Source of the DNA: Pseudomonadota bacterium
GTDB taxonomy: Bacteria > Pseudomonadota > Alphaproteobacteria > Rhizobiales > Xanthobacteraceae
Assembly (NCBI GenBank): GCA_023449855.1
Contig: JAEXHR010000397.1
Coordinates: 1-64,000, forward strand
Reading direction: 5' to 3'
DNA: 64,000 bases
Part shown: positions 18,160-26,888 of the stretch, piece by piece
How positions within the stretch are numbered: position 1 is the first letter of the stretch
Layout: each line of letters begins with the position of its first letter
Translations under genes and position numbers: made by a program
The notes under the pieces: generated by a model
Told to the model about the DNA's origin: nothing
What the model saw: the letters and a program-made list of their open reading frames with translations, nothing else
Databases searched by the model: none

Positions 18160-19107
18160 ATGGAACCTCGGCACCTCATTCGCGCAGCGATCGCCGCCTC
18201 GGTGCTCGGTCATCTGGCCCTGGCCGCGGGCGTCTATTTCGCCGATGCCAAGCCGATGGAGGCCCCTGATGAAAGCGTCAGCGTCGATCTGGTGACGCCG
18301 CAGGAACTGGCCGAGGTCCAGAAGAAGGCCGACGAGGCGAAATCCGAGCCGGAGCCGGAAAAGCTGCCCGAGCCCGCGAAGCCCGAATTCCGCCTGCCTG
18401 ATCTGACCACCCGGCCGACGCTGGAAGAGCAGAAGACGCCTGCTGACACCGCAGCGAAACCGCAAGCGTCTCCGCAGAAATCCGAGCCGCAAAGCGCAGC
18501 CCGGCAGCAGCAGGCCGCGCCGGCGCCATCGCCGCCGCAACAGCAATCGCAACCACAGCCCCAGCAGCCGCCTTCGCCGCCGCCCCAGCAGCAGGCCCAG
18601 GCGCCGTCGTCACCTCCACCGCCACCGGCGGCCGCGCAGCCGCCGAGGCAGCAGCAGGCGGCCTTGCAGTCCCCGGCGCTGCAATCGCCGCCCCCCGCGG
18701 CAGAGCAGGCGCCGCCGCAGACCGATCCCGACATCACGGTGAAATACGGTGTCATACTCGGACTGCCCGGTTTCGGCGGCGCACCGGCGAGCGAACAGGC
18801 GGATGTCGCCAAGACCGACATTGCGGCCTTCCATCGCCACCTCAAGACTTGCCTGAAGCTGCCGGCCGATGTGGCGCGCAACGACGACGCCATGGTGAAG
18901 CTGCGCGCGATGCTGTCGCCGGACGGGCGCCTCGTTGCCGAACCGACGGTGATCGAGGTGCGCCGGCCCGCCAAGGCGGCGCTGCTGCTGCAGGCGGCCA
19001 AGCACGCGCTCGAAGCCTGCCAGCCTTATTCGATGCTGCCGGCCGACAAGTACAACGAATGGAAGGTGCTCGACCTGCCGTTTACGCCGCAGGATTTCGG
19101 GACCTAG
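18160..19107 (+). CDS. TonB/TolA-like proline- and glutamine-rich envelope protein
   Basis: Protein of 315 residues with one N-terminal membrane anchor (IRAAIAASVLGHLALAAGVY). A long low-complexity linker rich in Pro, Gln and Ala follows (about residues 60-195). The C-terminal globular part (from about 205) includes FHRHLKTCLKLPADVARNDD, VKLRAMLSPDGRLVAEP and LEACQPYSMLPADKYNEWK. This layout and the C-terminal pattern match TolA/TonB-type proteins that span the periplasm. No exbB/exbD or tolQ/tolR lies nearby. Its end overlaps the convergent DUF599 gene by 26 bp. Confidence 0.8.
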   Translation: MEPRHLIRAAIAASVLGHLALAAGVYFADAKPMEAPDESVSVDLVTPQELAEVQKKADEAKSEPEPEKLPEPAKPEFRLPDLTTRPTLEEQKTPADTAAKPQASPQKSEPQSAARQQQAAPAPSPPQQQSQPQPQQPPSPPPQQQAQAPSSPPPPPAAAQPPRQQQAALQSPALQSPPPAAEQAPPQTDPDITVKYGVILGLPGFGGAPASEQADVAKTDIAAFHRHLKTCLKLPADVARNDDAMVKLRAMLSPDGRLVAEPTVIEVRRPAKAALLLQAAKHALEACQPYSMLPADKYNEWKVLDLPFTPQDFGT

Positions 19108-19825
19108 CCGCTTCTTCAGCGAGCGTTTTCTTCACCGCTTGCAAATCTTCGCCCATGGCGCGCCAGGCGCTGGAAGCGAATTGCCGTCGCCATGTCACCA
19201 CCACGACAGCCGCGGTGGAGACGATGAATACCCACGGGCTCACGAACCAGCCGAGATAGCCAAGCGCGAAGAAGAATGCGCGTTGGCCGCGATTGAAATG
19301 CCGCGCCGCGGCGCCGAACATTTTCGTCGTGCGGATCACATGCGCTTCCGCTTCCGGTGTATGGCGGTCCGCAGCAAACGGCATCGCGCCGACCAGGATC
19401 GCGACATAGTTGAACAGCCGGTAGGACCAGGCGAATTTGAAGAACGCATAGACGAAGATCAGGATCAGCCCGAAGCACTTGATCTCCCACAGGCCTGGCG
19501 ACGAATTGAAGCCGATCGGCAGATTGGCCATGATCGGCATCACTTCATTGGTGGCGCGCAGCAGCGCCAGTGAGCCGCCGATGGCGATCAGCGTGGTGGA
19601 GGCGAACCACGCGGTGCCGTTCTGCAGCGAGGTCAGGATGTGGGTATCGACGATCCGTGCCTCACGCGCGAGCAGGCGGCGCATCCACACCTCGCGATAG
19701 GCATGCATGCGCGCCGACAGGCTGTCGCGGCCATATTTGCTGTGCTCGAGCGTGATCGCATAGGCGGCCCATTCCAGAATGAAGAAGCCAAGCGCAAAAA
19801 CGTCGATCCAGGAATAGTTCAGCAT
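19082..19825 (-). CDS. DUF599 membrane protein
   Basis: Inner-membrane protein of 247 residues, four or five membrane segments. Family features: WIDVFALGFFILEWAAYAIT at the N-terminus, REVWMRRLLAREARIVDT, the segment TSLQNGTAWFASTTLIAIGG, and HFNRGQRAFFFALGYLGWF late in the protein. No activity is established for this family. Convergent 26-bp overlap with the TolA-like gene. Confidence 0.85.
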   Translation of the reverse strand: MLNYSWIDVFALGFFILEWAAYAITLEHSKYGRDSLSARMHAYREVWMRRLLAREARIVDTHILTSLQNGTAWFASTTLIAIGGSLALLRATNEVMPIMANLPIGFNSSPGLWEIKCFGLILIFVYAFFKFAWSYRLFNYVAILVGAMPFAADRHTPEAEAHVIRTTKMFGAAARHFNRGQRAFFFALGYLGWFVSPWVFIVSTAAVVVVTWRRQFASSAWRAMGEDLQAVKKTLAEEAARSRNPAA

Positions 19826-19953
19826 GCAGCACCCATCGTCTCAGGCTGCGGTTCTGCCACTTCGCCTCGCGGGCGGCAATCTCTGGCTATGCCCAACTTG
19901 ATTGCAGCGCTGCCGCGCGCATGGCATTTTGCACCCATCGCAGGGAGTGGATG

Positions 19954-20610
19954 ATGGCTTTGAAACTGGTGATCGGTAACAAGAACTACTCGTCGTGGTC
20001 GATGCGCCCATGGGTTGCCCTGAAGGGAGCCGGCATCGCATTCGAGGAGGTGATTATCCCGCTCTACACCGGCGCGGCCGACAAGCAGCGCATTCTCGAT
20101 GTGACGCCGTCGGGGAAAGTGCCGGCGCTGATCGATGGTGACGTCACCGTCTGGGATTCCCTCGCAATTATCGAATATGCCGCCGAACGTTTCCCTGAAG
20201 CGAAGCTCTGGCCCGAAAACGCTGCCCACCGTGCGCATGCACGCTCGGTCTCGGCGGAGATGCATTCCGGCTTCATGCCGCTGCGCAACGAATGCGGCAT
20301 GAACCTGCATCGCCCGGTGAAAGCGAAGGCACTGTCGGATGATGCCAAAGCCAATATTGTCCGCATCGACGAGATCTGGTCGTCCTGTCGCGCGCGCTAC
20401 GGCGCGGCCGGCCCGTATCTGTTCGGCGCGTTCAGCGGCGCCGATGCGATGTTCGCGCCGGTGGTGCACCGCTTTCATACCTACGCCATCGAGGTATCGC
20501 CCGCAGCGCGCGCTTACATGGACACCATGAAGGCGAATCCGGCGTTCGGGCAGTGGACGGAGGAGGGGCTCGCCGAAACCCTCCTGATTCCGCGCTTCGA
20601 GGAAGAGTGA
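19954..20610 (+). CDS. glutathione S-transferase family protein
   Basis: Cytosolic transferase of 218 residues. The thioredoxin-like N-terminal domain carries the likely glutathione-activating Ser in NKNYSSWSMRPW, then VTPSGKVPALIDGD with the cis-Pro, and WDSLAIIEYAAERFP binding the glutamyl moiety. The helical C-terminal domain includes FGAFSGADAMFAPVVHRF. It fits the Ser-type bacterial GST group. Two adjacent ATGs (19951, 19954) share the AGGGAG site; the second matches family starts. Confidence 0.93.
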   Translation: MALKLVIGNKNYSSWSMRPWVALKGAGIAFEEVIIPLYTGAADKQRILDVTPSGKVPALIDGDVTVWDSLAIIEYAAERFPEAKLWPENAAHRAHARSVSAEMHSGFMPLRNECGMNLHRPVKAKALSDDAKANIVRIDEIWSSCRARYGAAGPYLFGAFSGADAMFAPVVHRFHTYAIEVSPAARAYMDTMKANPAFGQWTEEGLAETLLIPRFEEE

Positions 20611-20720
20611 TCGCGCAGGCTGCGATCCGCTCTTGTTCCGGCGGATATCGTCGCCATAACAACAGCATATTGCGGGTGCATGGCAGCCGCATCGTCTTGA
20701 ATATCGGTGGGGACTTCTGA

Positions 20721-21686
20721 ATGAACGCGGCCTGGGCGATTTCGCTCGATCATCTCTGGCGCTCGGCCACATTGCCCATGTGGCTCGCATTCGCCGCGGC
20801 CGTGTTCTTTTCGCTGATCGTGCTGGTGACGATGCTGCGCGCCGAGAAGTCGGTCGCCAATGGCGCGCTGACGGTGATCACGCTGCTCGCCATCGGCGTC
20901 GCCGCGGCAGCGACGCTGCGCAGCTCCGAGACGGCGGACAACGCGGGCGCAGCTCCGGCCTCGGTGGGGTCGTCATTTGCGAGCACTCTGCCTGCGATGG
21001 CCTGTCTCGACGAGCTCGCGGGGGACATGGTGCTCGCGGCCTGCGAGAAATCGGTATTTGCTTCGCCGGAGTCCGTCGCTGCAGCGGTGTCGAGCTCCGC
21101 TGTATTGCTCGATCGTCTCCGTGCCCATGGCGACGTGGCTGCCGCTGACAAGGCGATGACGCCTGACTTGTCTCTGCTGCGCCGCGCGGTGGAGCGCGAT
21201 CGCTACGGCCTGTTCGCCTATGTGCTGCAGACGCGCGACCGTTGCATGCCGGAGAGCTGCCCGGCCTATGCATCCCTGACCGATCACAAGCAGGTCGCGT
21301 CCAATATGGGCGAGCGGTTCTATGAAGGGTTACTGACGCGCTATGCGCCGGTATGGAGCGCGCCGCCGGCGATGACGGCCACATCCACGGTTCCCGGCGT
21401 CGCATCGCTCGCCGGCCTTCCGGCGTCTGTTCCGACCGGCAAGCCGACCAATGCTGAATTTCCGTCCTCATCGTCGATCCCGCCGATCTCGATCATGACG
21501 GATACACCAGCTCCGGCGCCGAAACCGCCGGCCAATGCGCAGGCAGCGCCGCGTCCGGCGCCGAAGAAGCAGGCTGCGCCGAAAGAGGCGCCCAAGGAAA
21601 CGACACGGGAAGCGCCCCGTCCACAGGCGGCAGCGCCGGCGGCGCCCGTTCAGCTTGCACCGGGCGCGCCGCAGGCGGATAACTGA
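20721..21686 (+). CDS. conserved hypothetical membrane protein with Pro/Ala-rich tail
   Basis: Protein of 321 residues not assignable to a named family. Two membrane segments lie at residues about 20-37 and 47-63. A Cys-containing periplasmic-like domain follows (ACLDELAGDMVLAACEKSVF, RDRCMPESCPAY; four Cys could form two disulfides). The last third is a low-complexity Pro/Ala/Lys tail. GGGGA precedes the ATG. It may be an envelope protein. Confidence 0.75.
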   Translation: MNAAWAISLDHLWRSATLPMWLAFAAAVFFSLIVLVTMLRAEKSVANGALTVITLLAIGVAAAATLRSSETADNAGAAPASVGSSFASTLPAMACLDELAGDMVLAACEKSVFASPESVAAAVSSSAVLLDRLRAHGDVAAADKAMTPDLSLLRRAVERDRYGLFAYVLQTRDRCMPESCPAYASLTDHKQVASNMGERFYEGLLTRYAPVWSAPPAMTATSTVPGVASLAGLPASVPTGKPTNAEFPSSSSIPPISIMTDTPAPAPKPPANAQAAPRPAPKKQAAPKEAPKETTREAPRPQAAAPAAPVQLAPGAPQADN

Positions 21687-21736
21687 GCGGTGGATAACAC
21701 CTTGTAAGACCGCTGTTCGGTTCCGATCTCACACGC

Positions 21737-22174
21737 ATGCCTTTGCACCTCGTCAAACTCGCCGTCGGCTGCGAGTCCATCGCTGACTTCAAGAGCTATC
21801 TGAGCGAGCGCATGCGCGCCGCCAAGGCGCGCGGCGAGAAACAGCAGCATATCCATGTCACGCGCATGGTGCCGAAGCGCGATACCGAACTGCTCGATGG
21901 CGGTTCGCTCTATTGGGTGATCCGCGGTGAGATCGCGCTGCGCGAGAAACTGATTGCCATCGAACCGTTCCGCGACGGCGAGGGGATCAATCGCTGCCGG
22001 CTGATCATGGAGCCTAAGCCCGTCACCGTGGCGCCGCGTCCGCTGCGTCCGTTTCAGGGCTGGCGCTATCTCACCGACAAGGACGCGCCGCCCGATCTCG
22101 GCAAGGCCGCCGCCAGCATCGAAGCAATGCCCGAGCCGATGCGCCGTGAGTTGCGTGAATTGGGATTGCTGTAG
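21737..22174 (+). CDS. DUF1489 family protein
   Basis: Protein of 145 residues matching the alphaproteobacterial DUF1489 family: LHLVKLAVGCESIADFKSYL at the start, HVTRMVPKRDTELLDGGSLY, WVIRGEIALREKLIAIEPF, then RPFQGWRYL near the C-terminus. It is probably cytoplasmic; the function is unknown. A type B palindromic repeat begins four bases after the stop. Confidence 0.88.
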   Translation: MPLHLVKLAVGCESIADFKSYLSERMRAAKARGEKQQHIHVTRMVPKRDTELLDGGSLYWVIRGEIALREKLIAIEPFRDGEGINRCRLIMEPKPVTVAPRPLRPFQGWRYLTDKDAPPDLGKAAASIEAMPEPMRRELRELGLL

Positions 22175-22177
22175 GTT

Positions 22178-22283
22178 GTAGGATGGGTAGAGCGCAGGCG
22201 CATCGCGCCGGAGCGAAACCCATCGGCGGAGCTTGCGGCAGTCGACGAACAGCATGGGTTTCGCTTCGCTCTACCCATCCTAC
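22178..22283. repeat. dispersed palindromic repeat, type B, long form, copy 1
   Basis: 106-bp nested palindrome. The outer arms are 17 bp and perfect (GTAGGATGGGTAGAGCG and CGCTCTACCCATCCTAC), with an inner pair GCGAAACCCAT and ATGGGTTTCGC. It lies between the DUF1489 gene and pdxJ and has the same length as the copy at 26774-26879. Confidence 0.9.
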
Positions 22284-22351
22284 ACGATCCTCGCCATGAC
22301 AGCGCCATGTTGCTAGAAGGAACTCTCGACACCCGCTTGCGAAAGCCTGAC

Positions 22352-23113
22352 ATGCCGTCTTCGTCTCTCCGCCTTGGCGTCAATATCGATCACGTCGCGA
22401 CCCTGCGTAATGCCCGCGGCGGCAAGCATCCCGATCCCGTCCGCGCGGCGCTCGAAGCCATCGCCGCCGGCGCCGATGGCATCACGGCGCATTTGCGCGA
22501 GGATCGCCGCCACATTCGCGATGCCGATATGGAGCGGTTGAAGGCCGAAATCTCCAAGCCGCTGAATTTCGAAATGGCGGCGACGCCGGACATGGTGCGC
22601 ATTGCGCTCGGGGTGCAGCCGCATGCGGTATGTCTGGTGCCGGAGCGGCGCGAAGAACTGACCACCGAAGGCGGCCTCGATGTGGTTGGCCAGCGCGAGT
22701 CGCTGGAGCCGACCATTGCGCGCTTCACCGATGCCGGCGTCCGCGTCTCGCTGTTCATCGCCGCCGATCCGAAGCAGATCGAGATGGCCGCCAAGCTAAA
22801 GGCGCCTGTGATCGAGATTCATACCGGCGCCTGGTGCGATGCCATCACCGATGGCGAACTGATCAAGGCCGATGCCGAATGGCAGCGCATTGCTGCCGGC
22901 GCAAAGCTGGCGAAGTCGATGGGCCTCGAAGTCCATGCCGGCCACGGCCTCGATTATGCGACGGCGGAGACGATTGCCGCGCTTCCCGAAATCATGGAGC
23001 TGAATATCGGCTACTACATGATCGGCGAGTCGCTGTTCGTCGGTCTGTCCGAAACCGTGAAGCAGATGCGCGCCGCAATGGATCGCGGCTTCGCGAAGCG
23101 AGCCAGCGCATGA
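22352..23113 (+). CDS. pdxJ: pyridoxine 5'-phosphate synthase
   Basis: Condenses 1-deoxyxylulose 5-phosphate with 3-amino-2-oxopropyl phosphate in the DXP-dependent vitamin B6 pathway. The 253-residue TIM barrel shows LGVNIDHVATLRNARG (catalytic His), GITAHLREDRRHI, FEMAAT, VEIHTGAW-like IEIHTGAWCDA, VHAGHGLDY and ELNIGYYMIGESLF, all standard. The ATG at 22352 is the family start. The stop codon overlaps the acpS start (ATGA). Confidence 0.97.
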   Translation: MPSSSLRLGVNIDHVATLRNARGGKHPDPVRAALEAIAAGADGITAHLREDRRHIRDADMERLKAEISKPLNFEMAATPDMVRIALGVQPHAVCLVPERREELTTEGGLDVVGQRESLEPTIARFTDAGVRVSLFIAADPKQIEMAAKLKAPVIEIHTGAWCDAITDGELIKADAEWQRIAAGAKLAKSMGLEVHAGHGLDYATAETIAALPEIMELNIGYYMIGESLFVGLSETVKQMRAAMDRGFAKRASA

Positions 23114-23532
23114 TCATCGGCATCGGCTCCGACCTGATCGACATCACCCGCGTCGCCAAGGTGATCGAACGCCATGGCGATCGTTTTCTCGATCGGATCT
23201 TCACCGAAGCCGAACGTGCCCGCGCCGAACGCCGCGCCAAGAGCGAGAAGATGGTGGTCGCCACGTATGCCAAGCGCTTCGCCGCCAAGGAGGCGATGTC
23301 GAAGGCGCTCGGCACCGGCATCCGCCAGGGCGTCTGGTGGCGCGACATGGGGGTTGTCAACCTGCCGGGCGGCAAACCGTCCATGAAATTGACCGGCGGC
23401 GCACTGGCGCGTTTGCAGGCACTGACCCCGGCAGGGCACGATGCCCAGATCGACCTCTCGATCACGGACGACTGGCCTCTGGCGCAAGCTTTCGTGATCA
23501 TTTCGGCGGTGGCGAGCGCGCCCCAATCCTGA
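23110..23532 (+). CDS. acpS: holo-[acyl-carrier-protein] synthase
   Basis: Transfers the 4'-phosphopantetheine arm from CoA to acyl carrier protein. The 140-residue sequence has the two metal motifs, IIGIGSDLIDITRV (Asp) and YAKRFAAKEAMSKALGTG (Glu, Lys), and the C-terminal ITDDWPLAQAFVII. Coupled to pdxJ by a 4-bp overlap. The pdxJ-acpS-lepB order is widely conserved in alphaproteobacteria. Confidence 0.97.
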   Translation: MIIGIGSDLIDITRVAKVIERHGDRFLDRIFTEAERARAERRAKSEKMVVATYAKRFAAKEAMSKALGTGIRQGVWWRDMGVVNLPGGKPSMKLTGGALARLQALTPAGHDAQIDLSITDDWPLAQAFVIISAVASAPQS

Positions 23533-23837
23533 CGCAGGCGCGCCTCACCGTTGCCGCAAGATTCGCATGCAAAACAGGCGTTTTCGCCAAGAAATCCGGC
23601 CTCGACTGGCGGCCAAAAAGGCCATGTTCAGGAGACGGTTCGTTGCACCGATCCCCGCAACCGGATAAACCTGCTGCGATACCGAACCGGCGCGAATTCT
23701 CGCTTTCGCCTTTCCAGGCCTTTGCTGGACTTTGCCGGAATATATTGAATTGATTGCATTTTATTGAAATGGAGCCAGCCGCTCCGGGATAGAATGCAAG
23801 ACCAGCCGCGCATCCAGGCGCGGGAATCGGGAAAGCG
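23533..23837. other. intergenic region before lepB, with AT-rich tract
   Basis: This 305-bp gap lies inside an otherwise tight gene cluster. It contains a locally AT-rich tract at about 23740-23772 (including ATATATTGAATTGATTGCAT), which stands out in GC-rich surroundings. It is the likely promoter of the lepB-rnc-era group. A small GGAGC..GCTCC hairpin follows at about 23770. No gene was seen. Confidence 0.5.
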
Positions 23838-24596
23838 ATGAGCGTGACTTCGGGGACCAAGACTGAAAGCGGCTTCGGCGAAACCGTCCGCGTCGTCATC
23901 AATGCGCTGCTCATCGCGCTGGTGATCCGGACCTTCCTGTTCCAGCCCTTCAACATCCCCTCGGGCTCGATGAAGGCCACGCTGCTGGTCGGCGATTACC
24001 TGTTCGTTTCAAAATATTCCTATGGCTACAGCCATTATTCGATCCCGCTGTCGCCCAATATCTTCTCCGGTCGCATCTTCGGCTCCGATCCCGCGCGCGG
24101 CGATGTGGTCGTGTTCCGCCTGCCGAAGGATGACACCACCGACTACATCAAGCGCGTGATCGGCCTGCCGGGCGCCACGGTCCAGATGAAAGAGGGTCTG
24201 CTGTACATCAACGGCAAGCCGGTGCAGCGCGAGCGCCTGAGCGATTTCGTCGGCGAGGATCCGTGCGGCTCCGATGCGACGGCGCGGGTGAAGCGCTGGA
24301 AGGAAACGCTGCCGAACAACGTCACCTATGAGACGCTGGATTGCGTCGACAACGGCTTCTACGACAACACCATCGAATACAAGGTGCCGCCCGGCAATTT
24401 CTTCATGATGGGCGATAACCGCGACAATTCCACCGACAGCCGCGTGCAGTCGGCGGTGGGCTACGTGCCGTCCGAGAACCTGATCGGCCGCGCCCAGATG
24501 ATCTTTTTCTCGATCGCCGAAGGCGAGCAGGCCTGGCAGATCTGGCGCTGGCCGACCGCCGTGCGCTGGAGCCGCATTTTCTCCATCGTGCGATGA
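23838..24596 (+). CDS. lepB: signal peptidase I
   Basis: Membrane serine protease of 252 residues that removes signal peptides from exported proteins. One N-terminal membrane segment (VVINALLIALVIRTFLFQPF) is followed by PSGSM with catalytic S44 and by DYIKRVIGLPG with catalytic K105. The family box GDNRDNSTDSR is present near residue 195. Length is normal for alphaproteobacteria. The stop overlaps the rnc start by 4 bp. Confidence 0.97.
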   Translation: MSVTSGTKTESGFGETVRVVINALLIALVIRTFLFQPFNIPSGSMKATLLVGDYLFVSKYSYGYSHYSIPLSPNIFSGRIFGSDPARGDVVVFRLPKDDTTDYIKRVIGLPGATVQMKEGLLYINGKPVQRERLSDFVGEDPCGSDATARVKRWKETLPNNVTYETLDCVDNGFYDNTIEYKVPPGNFFMMGDNRDNSTDSRVQSAVGYVPSENLIGRAQMIFFSIAEGEQAWQIWRWPTAVRWSRIFSIVR

Positions 24597-25402
24597 CGGA
24601 CGATCACACCAAAACCATCGAGACGGCAGCGCCGAATTCCGACGATCACAGCCCGGCGCCTGAGGCGCCGAAGGAGACGGCGGCCCAGCGCAAGAAGCGC
24701 GCGCGCGCCGAGGCCAAGGCTGCGGCCGCGGAGATCGAGACGCGGATCGGTCATGCCTTCAAGGATGCCCAGCTCCTCGAAACGGCCTTTACGCATGTCT
24801 CGGCGCTGAAGTCGCAGCGCAGCCGCAGCGAGAGCTATCAGCGGCTGGAATTTCTGGGCGACCACGTGCTCGGCCTCGTGATCTCGGACATGCTGTATCG
24901 CGCCTTTCCGAATGGCGACGAAGGCGAGCTGTCGAAGCGGCTGGCCGATCTCGTCCGCAAGGAAGCCTGCGCCGATGTCGCGCGCTCGCTCGGCTTTCAG
25001 GATGGCATCAAGCTCGGTAGTGTCGGCGCCGGCGTCGGCCAGCGCCTGCGCAAGTCCGTGCTTGGCGACATCTGCGAAGCAGTGATCGGTGCGATCTTCC
25101 TGGATGGCGGTTATCCCGCAGCCGAAGCATTCGTGCAGCGCAACTGGACCGAGCGCATGCGCAAGCCCGTGCGCCCGCTGCGTGACCCCAAGACTGTGTT
25201 GCAGGAATGGGCGCAGGGTCGCGGTCTGCCGACGCCGGCCTATCGCGAGGTCGGCCGCTCCGGTCCGCATCACGATCCGCATTTCAAAATTGCGGTGGAT
25301 GTGAGCGGGCTCGCATCCGCTGAAGGTGAGGGCGGCAGCAAGCGTGCCGCCGAGAAGGCCGCCGCAACGGCCATGTTGGAGCGCGAAGGCGTGAAATCTT
25401 GA
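24593..25402 (+). CDS. rnc: ribonuclease III
   Basis: Double-stranded RNA endonuclease of 269 residues that processes rRNA precursors and structured mRNAs. The N-terminal about 45 residues are a Lys/Ala-rich extension (AAQRKKRARAEAKAAAAEIE). The nuclease domain carries the signature RLEFLGDHVLGL and the late acidic cluster DICEAVIGAIFLDGG. The C-terminal dsRNA-binding domain begins near PKTVLQEWAQGRGLPTPAY and ends GGSKRAAEKAAATAML. Coupled to lepB and to era. Confidence 0.96.
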   Translation: MTDDHTKTIETAAPNSDDHSPAPEAPKETAAQRKKRARAEAKAAAAEIETRIGHAFKDAQLLETAFTHVSALKSQRSRSESYQRLEFLGDHVLGLVISDMLYRAFPNGDEGELSKRLADLVRKEACADVARSLGFQDGIKLGSVGAGVGQRLRKSVLGDICEAVIGAIFLDGGYPAAEAFVQRNWTERMRKPVRPLRDPKTVLQEWAQGRGLPTPAYREVGRSGPHHDPHFKIAVDVSGLASAEGEGGSKRAAEKAAATAMLEREGVKS

Positions 25403-26349
25403 AGGATGATGACTTGAACGACGACATAGACCACGAAGCCGAAGGCGCCCCGCAGGACACCCGCTGCGGTTTCGTTGCGCTGATCGGTGCACCCAATGTC
25501 GGCAAGTCTACGCTCGTCAATGCGCTGGTTGGCTCCAAGGTCACGATCGTTTCGCGCAAGGTGCAGACGACGCGTGCGCTGATCCGCGGCATCGTCATCG
25601 AGGACCATTCGCAGATCATTCTGGTCGACACGCCCGGCATCTTCCTGCCGAAGCGCCGGCTCGACCGCGCAATGGTGAAGACCGCGTGGAGCGGCGCCCA
25701 TGACGCCGATCTCGTCTGCGTGCTGCTTGATGCCAAGGCGGGGATCAACGAGGAGGCGGAGGCGATCTTCGATCAGCTCGCGCAGGTCAACCATCCGAAA
25801 ATTCTCGTCATCAACAAAGTCGATATCGTCGCCAAGGAGCGGCTGCTGAAGCTGGCGACCGATGCCAATGCGCGCCTGAAATTCGAGGAGACATTCATGA
25901 TCTCCGCGATGACCGGGGACGGTGTCGACGATCTGCGTCGCCGGCTCGCTGCCGATGTGCCGGAAGGTCCGTATCACTATCCCGAAGACCAGATGTCGGA
26001 TGCGCCGCTGCGGCATCTGGCGGCGGAGATCACCCGCGAAAAGATCTTCCGCCAGCTGCATCAGGAGTTGCCCTATCAGTCGACGGTCGAGACCGACAGC
26101 TGGCAGGAGCGCAAGGACAATTCCGTGCGCATCGAGCAGACGATTTTCGTCGAGCGCGAGAGCCAGCGTAAGATCGTGCTCGGCAAAGGCGGTGCGACCA
26201 TCAAGCAGATCGGTGCCGATGCGCGCCGCGAGCTCACCGAGATCGTCGGCTTTCCCGTGCATCTGTTCCTGTTCGTGAAGGTGCGCGAGAACTGGGGCGA
26301 CGATCCCAACCGCTACCGCGAAATGGGCCTCGAATTCCCGCAGGAATGA
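25399..26349 (+). CDS. era: GTPase Era
   Basis: Essential GTPase that binds 16S rRNA and helps small-subunit maturation. The 316-residue sequence has G1 GAPNVGKST, the G2 region KVQTTRALIRGI, G3 DTPGI, G4 NKVD, and a C-terminal KH domain (KIVLGKGGATIKQIGADARRE). The start codon is TTG: one at 25399 overlaps the rnc stop, another at 25414 has GAAGGA seven bases upstream and may be the true start. A rare start would limit translation. Confidence 0.95.
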   Translation: MKDDDLNDDIDHEAEGAPQDTRCGFVALIGAPNVGKSTLVNALVGSKVTIVSRKVQTTRALIRGIVIEDHSQIILVDTPGIFLPKRRLDRAMVKTAWSGAHDADLVCVLLDAKAGINEEAEAIFDQLAQVNHPKILVINKVDIVAKERLLKLATDANARLKFEETFMISAMTGDGVDDLRRRLAADVPEGPYHYPEDQMSDAPLRHLAAEITREKIFRQLHQELPYQSTVETDSWQERKDNSVRIEQTIFVERESQRKIVLGKGGATIKQIGADARRELTEIVGFPVHLFLFVKVRENWGDDPNRYREMGLEFPQE

Positions 26350-26365
26350 AGCTGGGACCGATCAA

Positions 26366-26770
26366 GTGAGTGCAGCCGTGACCGTTCCTGCCGACCTGCC
26401 GAAGAACGTTTTCTATTTCGAAGTGCTGCTCTACGTGTCGCTGATCCTCGACAGCATATCGATTGCGTTTCAGGACCGTACGGCCGACGCCAACCTGTCC
26501 GACGGCACGATTGCGGTGGCGACGTTCGTCGCCGCCTGCATGCTGCTGTTCTTCGTCTATCTGGTCTGGCTCGCTACCTACCGCCGCAAGAGCTGGCCGC
26601 GCTGGGTGCTGCTGGTTTCGCTGAGCTTCTCGGTGCTCTCGCTGCTCCAGGTGCTTGGCGTCCATGGCCTGCAATTCGACAGCGCCATCGAGATCGTGTC
26701 GTGCATCCTGACGGCACTCGGGCTGTATTGCGCGTTTACGGGTGATGCACGGGAATGGTTCAAGGGGTAG
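26366..26770 (+). CDS. small four-helix membrane protein of unknown function
   Basis: Hydrophobic protein of 134 residues beginning at a GTG 17 bp after era. Four membrane segments are visible: VFYFEVLLYVSLILDSISI, VATFVAACMLLFFVYLVWLA, WVLLVSLSFSVLSLLQVL and IEIVSCILTALGLYCAF. No named family recognised. Its position suggests cotranscription with era. A type B palindromic repeat follows 3 bp after its stop. Confidence 0.75.
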   Translation: MSAAVTVPADLPKNVFYFEVLLYVSLILDSISIAFQDRTADANLSDGTIAVATFVAACMLLFFVYLVWLATYRRKSWPRWVLLVSLSFSVLSLLQVLGVHGLQFDSAIEIVSCILTALGLYCAFTGDAREWFKG

Positions 26771-26773
26771 GTC

Positions 26774-26879
26774 GTAGGATGGGTTGAGCGCAGGCGCGGA
26801 GCGCCGTAGCGATAACCCATCGGCCGAGCTTGCCGCATCGGCAGAATGATGGGTTTTCGCTCCGCTCAACCCATCCTAC
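26774..26879. repeat. dispersed palindromic repeat, type B, long form, copy 2
   Basis: 106-bp nested palindrome with perfect 17-bp outer arms GTAGGATGGGTTGAGCG and CGCTCAACCCATCCTAC, located between the small membrane protein gene and recO. Compared with the copy at 22178, an A in one arm is matched by a compensating change in the other (TAGAGCG/CGCTCTA versus TTGAGCG/CGCTCAA), showing that pairing is conserved. Confidence 0.9.
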
Positions 26880-26888
26880 AATATTCCA

